A stretch of 64,000 nt of DNA from Arthrobacter sp. UKPF54-2 (GTDB lineage: Bacteria > Actinomycetota > Actinomycetes > Actinomycetales > Micrococcaceae), in NCBI RefSeq assembly GCF_007858535.1, contig NZ_CP040174.1, positions 310,001 through 374,000 on the forward strand, read 5' to 3'. This document shows, one piece after another, positions 58,610 to 64,000 of this stretch; the stretch's first letter is position 1, and each line of letters begins with the position of its first letter. The notes below the pieces were generated by a model. The model did no database searches and was not told the origin of the DNA. It saw only the letters and a list, made by a program, of their open reading frames with translations. The translations under genes were made by a program, and so were the position numbers.

Positions 58610-58780
58610 TTACTCCACGATTTCCAGGGCGGGCAGATTTGCGACGATGTTATTGGTCTCCACCGGCGCTGTGACGATGCGCCTGATGAGGTCCAGGATG
58701 TAGCGGGGCTTAGCGGCTTCGCGGCAGTAATCGCGACGGGCACAGGCGCGCGTCGCCGTCTCGCCGGCGGCTTCCCCATG
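58610..58780 (-). pseudogene. Orphan coding tail between mcrB and the DUF6339-like gene
   Basis: In a frame shifted relative to the DUF6339-like gene, the minus strand reads 'GEAAGETATRACARRDYCR' then 'PRYILDLIRRIVTAPVETNNIVANLPALEIVE' and stops at 58610-58612. Third positions are strongly G/C and the composition is protein-like, but no start codon or ribosome binding site is present. It looks like the 3' end of a gene that lost its 5' part, or the true end of the DUF6339-like gene after a frameshift. The parent family was not recognised. Confidence 0.55.
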
Positions 58781-58782
58781 GG

Positions 58783-59562
58783 CTACGCGGGGGCATCTCC
58801 CGCTGCGACGAGGCGACCCACCGCCTCCCCCACAACATCGTCCAAGTAATCGGCGAGAACGCTGTTATGCATCGCGTCCATGGCAATGTGAGACCGTTCC
58901 GCTCGGATCAGTTTGATCGCGTCACGAAGAAGCTCAGCGCGGTTACCCTTAAACCCCTTCATTTCCGCGCGCCACAACACCTGTTTCAACTGCTGCGCGA
59001 GCCTGGCGTTCTTAGCGATCGTCGGGCGCTCCATGATCTGCACGAACTCGTCTTCATTCAAGGGTGCACATGTGGGCGGAACCCATGTGAGATCCGGTCC
59101 CAGCACATGAGCCCGCCACCAGAGCCGGCGCAGGGCGTTGCGCGGCTTCCCCACGAGTCGGTCAGCGTGTCTGGTAGGGAACCGCCAAGGTGCCAGCTCG
59201 GGAACCAGTACTAGGGTGATGAAGGACCACACACCTTCCTCGGCGGCATCTGCCGGAACAATTCCCATGTCGCGGCGAAGGATCGTTCCGCAGATTCGGT
59301 CGAATTCCCCCTGTTTGGATGTCTTGAGTGGCCGAGGGAAGCCGAATTCTTCGCACAGTCCCCGGAGAGTCGTCTGTAGGTCAAGAAGCTGCTGACCGGA
59401 GACCGGGAGGCCCCCCGTGGGTGAGCATCCGGCGTCCGCATGGTGTGTCGCGCCACGTTCTCGGAGTTGTTCCACACTTAGGTCCGCATGTTCGTCGACT
59501 AGCAGAGCAGCACGATGCGCATCGAGCCTGGGGTAAAGAAAAACGAAGTCATTGGCGCTCAA
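58783..59562 (-). CDS. DUF6339-like protein
   Basis: 259 residues from TTG at 59560-59562, behind GAGGA and overlapping the preceding stop as TTGA. Features: 'LSVEQLRERGATHHADAGCSPTGGLPVSGQQLLDLQ', 'DRICGTILRRDMGIVPADAAEEGVWSFITLVLVPELAPWRFPT' and 'GKPRNALRRLWWRAHVLGPD', then a helical C-terminus. I associate this pattern with DUF6339, a family of unknown function found in actinobacterial restriction or defence clusters. There is no obvious catalytic motif. It is embedded in a chain of overlapping genes, so it probably works with the GHKL ATPase and PD-(D/E)XK proteins. Confidence 0.7.
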   Translation of the reverse strand: MSANDFVFLYPRLDAHRAALLVDEHADLSVEQLRERGATHHADAGCSPTGGLPVSGQQLLDLQTTLRGLCEEFGFPRPLKTSKQGEFDRICGTILRRDMGIVPADAAEEGVWSFITLVLVPELAPWRFPTRHADRLVGKPRNALRRLWWRAHVLGPDLTWVPPTCAPLNEDEFVQIMERPTIAKNARLAQQLKQVLWRAEMKGFKGNRAELLRDAIKLIRAERSHIAMDAMHNSVLADYLDDVVGEAVGRLVAAGDAPA

Positions 59563-60449
59563 TTGAATAGTCCTCGATTCTGTTGAATTCTGGCTTCGAA
59601 GGCGCCTGTGTCGTTTGCGAATTCGTGGGCCAGAAGCTCCACCGGGACGTCCGGCCACAGCAGCGCCAAGCTTGCTCGGAGGCCACCAGCTACGCTCAAG
59701 TCATCAAAGTCCGTATCGCCGTCCAGCACCTCGGGCATGGAGAGACCCGCCGAAGCGATTCTCCTCGACACGTCGACGTCAATCATTCTCTGGATTTGTG
59801 CGGTTGCCGCATCTTTCGCACCGCTGAGGAGCCTCTGAATCTCTGGGCGACCCGAGTTCAACACGACCTTGATATTGGATAGGAACAGTGCGTGCGGATC
59901 CGTCGCGTCCACGTGAATGAACCATCCCGCGTGATCCAGTTTGGGTCGAGTGACACTGAAGTCCTCCGCGTACGTGGGGAACTGGGCGCCAATACCTTGA
60001 AGATACGTCTTCTGCGTAGCCGTCCAAAGAATCGAGCCCTGCTTTGAGGGAGCTAGTCCGTCCGTTGGCTCGGCGACCGTCACTACGACCTGGGTTGTCA
60101 CTGCCAAGCGCCGGGCGAAGTGCTGACCGGGGACCTCGACGGTGAGGGCACGGACGTCATTCCAGCCAGCTGGGACGTCAACTAGTGCCAGGACACTTTC
60201 GGTGCTCGTGGCTTCAGAGGAAGCCGTCACAAGCACCCCGAGCCTACTCCCGGGACCCAAGTGGACTTCGGACAAGATTTGCGCTTCGTCCAGGGTTATG
60301 AATGCAGACAGAATCAGCCGAGTCTGGTAGTCCCAGTGCTCGAGCTCTTCCGGCAGTGGAACGTTATCGTCGCCGAGCTGCTGGTACCAGCCATCAAAGG
60401 AAATGCTCTCCGATGTTGGAACCAAAAACGGCGGTACTTTGACTTTCAA
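59559..60449 (-). CDS. Uncharacterised protein of the defence operon, 296 residues
   Basis: Start TTG at 60447-60449 behind GGAG, overlapping the previous stop as TTGA; its own stop overlaps the next TTG in the same way. The sequence has a strand-rich first half ('SILWTATQKTYLQG', 'GWFIHVDATDPHALFLSNIKVVLNSG') and a helical C-terminal half ('EIQRLLSGAKDAATAQIQRMIDVDVSRRIASA'). I do not recognise a family or active-site motif. The double 4-bp overlap means it is obligately co-translated with its neighbours and is probably a complex subunit. It is a good candidate for an unnamed component. Confidence 0.85.
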   Translation of the reverse strand: MKVKVPPFLVPTSESISFDGWYQQLGDDNVPLPEELEHWDYQTRLILSAFITLDEAQILSEVHLGPGSRLGVLVTASSEATSTESVLALVDVPAGWNDVRALTVEVPGQHFARRLAVTTQVVVTVAEPTDGLAPSKQGSILWTATQKTYLQGIGAQFPTYAEDFSVTRPKLDHAGWFIHVDATDPHALFLSNIKVVLNSGRPEIQRLLSGAKDAATAQIQRMIDVDVSRRIASAGLSMPEVLDGDTDFDDLSVAGGLRASLALLWPDVPVELLAHEFANDTGAFEARIQQNRGLFN

Positions 60450-62305
60450 TTTTGTTCTCCCACACCGACGGCAGCATCGACGTCCCACAGAACGCTCATG
60501 CGTCCCGAATTGGCCGCTTCCAGCACAACCCTATGCTTGTGCGTGCCTTCGAGAATGATCTCGGAGTTGATGCCATGCACATCAAAGTCGACGCCGTTGG
60601 CGCTGACTTTGCGCAGGTGCAGAGTCTTGTCGAGCGACGCATCGAGACCGGTTCCGTCCAGAGCTATCCCCACGTTTACCTGCAGGGCGGTCCGTGCACT
60701 GCCTGCGGCCGGGACGACGTCAATGACCGCTCGGGATACGTGCAGCCCGTCAACGATCTCAACGGTCGAACCCACCAAGGCGAGTGAAGGTCGTGCCGCC
60801 GAGTGACTGGGAGAGGGCGCGGTTCTGACTTTTCGGCCCTTTCCTTGACCCGCTTTGCCAAGGACCAAATGGCCCAAAGCGTCCGCTATGCCTGCTGTGC
60901 TGACAGCGCCCTTCGTGGGGGGCGGAGCAATTGTTCCCCAGCGCTCTGTTACAGCTCTTTGAATGTCTCGCAGCACTTTCCGAAGGATGTTCTTCTCCAT
61001 CCTGTCGTCCACAGTGTCCGGATTCCATGCGTCGTGCGTGGGCGGCTCAGCCCGGGCAAAAATTCCGTCGAATTCATCCGCGGCACGGAAGACCCCGGCC
61101 CATTCGACCGCAGGGTCGGGTGCAATCGGACCCGCTAGGTATTCAATAACGAGCTCCGGGCCGCGGAGCAAGGCGACATGGTGGGCGGCCGAGTTCGTGA
61201 ATGGGGACGCCGGGTGCGGCGACTCGTCGTCGTCCGGATCATGCCCGTCGTCCACAACTGCTCGCTGTTCCCGCGCGAACGGAACCGTACCGAGGTGGCC
61301 CAAAGTCATCTTCTTCGGTGTGCTTCGCTCAATTGCACGCTTCTGGAAAGTAAGCGAGGCTTCCTCCCCCATGACTAAGTCCTGATAGGCCTCGACAAAC
61401 CTGGCCAGCGGCGGGCGGCTGGTGAAAGCGGGAATTGGGACTTGAACACCGTCATGTCGGACGGAACAATGCAGGGGCGCCACTCCGTCTTTCCGCGGAA
61501 CGAGTTTGGGCCAAAGGTGCCACAGAATCGATTCAGTGAGGAAGGTAACGGCTTGCCCCGGCGTCCGTTGTCCGAGGTCGGGGGAAACGATCATGACGTT
61601 GGTGCCAAGTTCCCCATCCTTGAACGCCGGCATGCCGAGGCGCGCGGCCAAAGCCTCGGCGGCTGCGCCTTCAATGGGCAGCGGCGCACCATCACCGTTG
61701 ACCCCCCACCAGTGGCGACCGGTGAAGTTCTTGCCGTCTCGAACGAAGCGGTTGCCGATTGCGGCTGCAATCAAGCGAGTGACAGTCTTACCGCGGTGTG
61801 TTGTCCGACTGTGGATTATCACGGAATTGGCTTGGGAGACGACGTAAGCAATCGTCTTGCCGAACCCGTAAGTTCCCCCTGTGTTGCCTTCCGTCTTTGA
61901 CTTGCCGGCATTCAGGACGAAATTCGCCCAGTTCTGTTTGCCGTCGGTTGATACTTCATCGGCGGTCGCCGGTCCGTCCAACCCTCGGGTGCCGCGGTCG
62001 GACACTATTAGCACGTGCAGCTCACGGTCATTGAGTGCTTGGCTCAGCAGTGTTCCTTGGACGTCAGCGGCGCTCTGGAAGACTTCCGCCCGCAGCACTT
62101 CTCTGAATCCATCCGTTGCCTGCCGAAGGTCCAAGTCGAAACGCACGGTGCGAGCACCATGAGGTCGGGCATCCCAGCTGTTCTGAGCAGTCTCTCGTAC
62201 CAGCACCGTCAGAGGGTCAAGCGAGGGTCGGCCTAATAGCTTGTAGAAACCCTCCGCGGACAGGCCACCGCTCGGGGGGAGTCGCTCGGGGATCCATTCA
62301 AGCAT
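60446..62305 (-). CDS. GHKL-type (Hsp90/MutL/MORC-like) ATPase of the defence operon
   Basis: 619 residues from ATG at 62303-62305 behind GGGAGG. The Bergerat ATP-binding fold is clear: motif I ETAQNSWDA (Glu38, Asn42, Asp45), motif II SDRGTRG (Asp103, Gly105) and motif III GGTYGFGK (143-150). The rest (about 250-619) is a long middle/transducer-like region with no further motif I can name. Such ATPases act as conformational switches in MORC, MutL and several phage-defence systems. Here it overlaps the upstream PD-(D/E)XK gene by 8 bp and the next gene by 4 bp, so it likely forms a complex with the nuclease. Confidence 0.88.
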   Translation of the reverse strand: MLEWIPERLPPSGGLSAEGFYKLLGRPSLDPLTVLVRETAQNSWDARPHGARTVRFDLDLRQATDGFREVLRAEVFQSAADVQGTLLSQALNDRELHVLIVSDRGTRGLDGPATADEVSTDGKQNWANFVLNAGKSKTEGNTGGTYGFGKTIAYVVSQANSVIIHSRTTHRGKTVTRLIAAAIGNRFVRDGKNFTGRHWWGVNGDGAPLPIEGAAAEALAARLGMPAFKDGELGTNVMIVSPDLGQRTPGQAVTFLTESILWHLWPKLVPRKDGVAPLHCSVRHDGVQVPIPAFTSRPPLARFVEAYQDLVMGEEASLTFQKRAIERSTPKKMTLGHLGTVPFAREQRAVVDDGHDPDDDESPHPASPFTNSAAHHVALLRGPELVIEYLAGPIAPDPAVEWAGVFRAADEFDGIFARAEPPTHDAWNPDTVDDRMEKNILRKVLRDIQRAVTERWGTIAPPPTKGAVSTAGIADALGHLVLGKAGQGKGRKVRTAPSPSHSAARPSLALVGSTVEIVDGLHVSRAVIDVVPAAGSARTALQVNVGIALDGTGLDASLDKTLHLRKVSANGVDFDVHGINSEIILEGTHKHRVVLEAANSGRMSVLWDVDAAVGVGEQN

Positions 62306-63311
62306 CAGTGGTTCCTCCCGCCAGGCACATATAGAGGGCATCGAGCTGGGTCTGCGAAAGCGAGGCGTTCAACTGCCCCGCCAAGTCGATGACGTAGCTG
62401 ATTTGCTCCACTCCATCAGGGACTTGAGCTTGGGCAAACTTCCCAGGAACAATCCGGGGGAACGCTGGTTCCGTCACGTCAAAAGTGTGTTCAGTCGAGA
62501 TGCTGAGAGTGTATGCCCCGTAAATGTCCTCGAAGCCGGCTCGGTACCCTGCCCTCAGCAGAAGAAGTTCAAATTCAAGCGGATCGACATTGAGTGCTTT
62601 GATCCGACGAACTGCCTTTGGCAGCGAGTCGCCCTCGGGGGCGAGTAAGAACTTGAAAAGGCTCAAATAGAGCGTGCTGTTGCTCGGTTCGTTGAGCTGT
62701 TCGACACTACTGATTTTGGTTCGATGTCCCTCGCGGGCGAGGGAGGCCTTGACTTCCAAGGCATGCCCACTCACTCTGAAGTCGTGTTGTGATTTAGAAG
62801 GCCCGGACCAGACAGCCAATCCTCGCGCGCGGTCCCGAGACAGGATTCGCTCCAACGTAAGCAATTCCGCAAGCAGCCCAGCGGCCTGCGGAAGCGTCAG
62901 CAATCCGGACAATTTCGTCCGCGCAAAAAGCTCTCTCCAATGTTCGACATGGTCTGTCAAAACCCCTGCACAGGGTCCGGAGGATGGCAGACGTCGGACC
63001 AAGTCGCGAACAAAAATGATGAAAACGTCGTTCAGATCCGAGTCGACACATGTGACAGATGCATACGACTTTCCTTTGACAAGAGTTCGCTCCAAACGAA
63101 TGGCTGCGCCGCCCAACTGGTCCGCGAACGCCTCACCACTGAGCAGCGGAACAAGCACCGTGAACTGCCCCGCCGGATTGGCTGCAGCGATGAGCGGGCC
63201 AGCCTCGATAGCTGGCCCCAACGTGTGCATATAGAGCTCGGCCGAGCCTTGAACGGCTAAGGAGTGGACCACGTTCCAGATTGACTCAAAGGAATACTGG
63301 CTAGCCGTCAA
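62298..63311 (-). CDS. PD-(D/E)XK motif protein (DUF4420 type)
   Basis: 337 residues from TTG at 63309-63311, overlapping the upstream gene by 11 bp. The nuclease core is 'LLAELLTLERIL' (Glu near 149-154), HDF (Asp177) and LEVKAS (Glu186, Lys188), a PD-(D/E)XK arrangement. DUF4420 proteins of about 330 residues are repeatedly found next to Z1-domain proteins, C5-methyltransferases and Vsr-type nucleases. It is the probable DNA-cutting subunit of the operon. The start codon is set by the overlap and by AGGTG upstream. Confidence 0.85.
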   Translation of the reverse strand: MTASQYSFESIWNVVHSLAVQGSAELYMHTLGPAIEAGPLIAAANPAGQFTVLVPLLSGEAFADQLGGAAIRLERTLVKGKSYASVTCVDSDLNDVFIIFVRDLVRRLPSSGPCAGVLTDHVEHWRELFARTKLSGLLTLPQAAGLLAELLTLERILSRDRARGLAVWSGPSKSQHDFRVSGHALEVKASLAREGHRTKISSVEQLNEPSNSTLYLSLFKFLLAPEGDSLPKAVRRIKALNVDPLEFELLLLRAGYRAGFEDIYGAYTLSISTEHTFDVTEPAFPRIVPGKFAQAQVPDGVEQISYVIDLAGQLNASLSQTQLDALYMCLAGGTTDA

Positions 63312-64000
63312 GAGACACCTGATTCAGGGTGTTCTCGGTATCAACGTACACATCTTCATCAACGTCCTCGTCCGACGTCGCGGTGATGGTGCTGCTGTCC
63401 AGCTTGCCCAAGTCAACGTGCATCATGTCCTTTGGCTCAGAGCCAGGAGCTGCGGCGGGCAGGCACATCGCCAAGCCGACGAGCGGACCAACCGCATCCA
63501 GCTGAACCCTCTTTTCGCCCTTTCCGTTGGTTTCTGGATTAGCGCCCTCGGACGTCGATGCGGGTTTCGAGTTCGGCGCGATCGGGTATATCAGCAGCAG
63601 AGGCGTGCCGCATTCGTTTCGGGCTTTTACGATGGCTGAAGTGGACGATGGATGACGATCCAGGTCCAGAGTGAAGTCCGACGTCGACGTGATCGCCTTG
63701 AGGTAGGCAGGACTGTCTTCCCAGTCCTCCCGAGCACCCACGACGACGCGTGAACGCCCGATCGGGTGGAAGGGGCGCACAAGTCCCATGCTGACGTCGT
63801 CGTAGTCGGGATGCGGCGTGTCCCGAGAGACCACGGCTACATTCCACGAAACGAGCCTCCCGAATTCGACCTGGCGCCGGACGTATTCGGTCAGCAGGTT
63901 CCCACCCATTTCCGAAGACGAGTGGAACGAGTACTGGCTCAAGAAACTCAACACACCCTCCGCCGAGACATCCTTGAGCAGGAGAGAGCCTGGGTGCATG
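63301..64000 (-). CDS. C-terminal part of a Z1-domain-like protein, cut by window edge
   Basis: The frame is open to the right edge, so the gene starts outside. The visible 232 or so residues contain 'SFLSQYSFHSSSEMGGNLLTEYVRRQVEFGRLVSWNVAVVSRDTPHPDYDDVSMGLVRPFHPIGRSRVVVGAREDWED' and end with an acidic tail ('DEDVDEDVYVDTENTLNQVSLDG'). Order and partners (DUF4420 nuclease directly after) suggest the C-terminus of a Z1-domain ATPase/endonuclease. The N-terminal ATPase motifs cannot be seen, so this rests on context and weak similarity from memory. Confidence 0.6.
   Translation of the reverse strand, partial: MHPGSLLLKDVSAEGVLSFLSQYSFHSSSEMGGNLLTEYVRRQVEFGRLVSWNVAVVSRDTPHPDYDDVSMGLVRPFHPIGRSRVVVGAREDWEDSPAYLKAITSTSDFTLDLDRHPSSTSAIVKARNECGTPLLLIYPIAPNSKPASTSEGANPETNGKGEKRVQLDAVGPLVGLAMCLPAAAPGSEPKDMMHVDLGKLDSSTITATSDEDVDEDVYVDTENTLNQVSLDG

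Noticed and set aside
58564..58779. 71-residue frame starting MGKPPARRRR between mcrB and the DUF6339-like gene
   Set aside because: It has no ribosome binding site and its composition (Ser/Trp/Pro/Arg-rich) is of the shadow type. The neighbouring frame is the one with coding-like third positions.

Overview
The window is high-GC actinobacterial chromosome and most resembles Arthrobacter or a close relative (Micrococcaceae). The evidence is strong G/C at third codon positions, GTG/TTG starts, a monomeric NADP-isocitrate dehydrogenase, the perM-purN-purH neighbourhood known from Actinobacteria, an rrn operon whose 16S-23S spacer carries no tRNA, and a DUF4383 membrane protein family. Identification of the genus is inference; no database was searched.

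Layout. 0-5.6 kb: the end of a lipoprotein gene, an SRPBCC protein, icd, a secreted serine protease, then about 800 bp of non-coding repeats. 5.6-11.4 kb: purH, purN and perM on the minus strand, interrupted by an MFS transporter and a small membrane protein on the plus strand. 11.5-16.5 kb: a DUF4383 protein, a flotillin/NfeD-like pair, and a mannosyltransferase/UDP-sugar dehydrogenase pair. 16.5-22.7 kb: three consecutive PAS-GGDEF-EAL cyclic-di-GMP proteins. 22.7-23.8 kb: tandem repeats and an SDR. 23.9-29.9 kb: a complete minus-strand rrn operon (16S-23S-5S). 30-31.6 kb: terC and a winged-helix regulator behind a candidate Mn2+ (yybP-ykoY) riboswitch. 31.7-33.7 kb: small accessory genes. 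33.7-43.5 kb: an operon annotated by family as urea carboxylase/allophanate hydrolase, with two DUF1989 proteins, a permease and a divergent TetR; the gene content fits guanidine assimilation better than urea assimilation. 43.6-53.7 kb: PhoD, a SARP-type regulator, a cold-shock protein, an acyltransferase, small membrane proteins, a TfoX-like protein and a flavoprotein monooxygenase.

53.7-64.0 kb is an accessory region of different base composition. It opens with a decayed alcohol dehydrogenase gene and a scrambled stretch, then a small RHH-like gene, then a tightly overlapping minus-strand operon: Z1-type protein (cut by the window edge), a PD-(D/E)XK protein of the DUF4420 type, a GHKL ATPase, a 296-residue protein I do not recognise, a DUF6339-like protein, an orphan coding tail, McrB and McrC. 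This looks like an anti-phage or restriction island. It is the best candidate in the window for a poorly described system.

Scattered through the intergenic gaps, mostly between convergent genes, are long near-perfect palindromes. Two families occur twice within the window.
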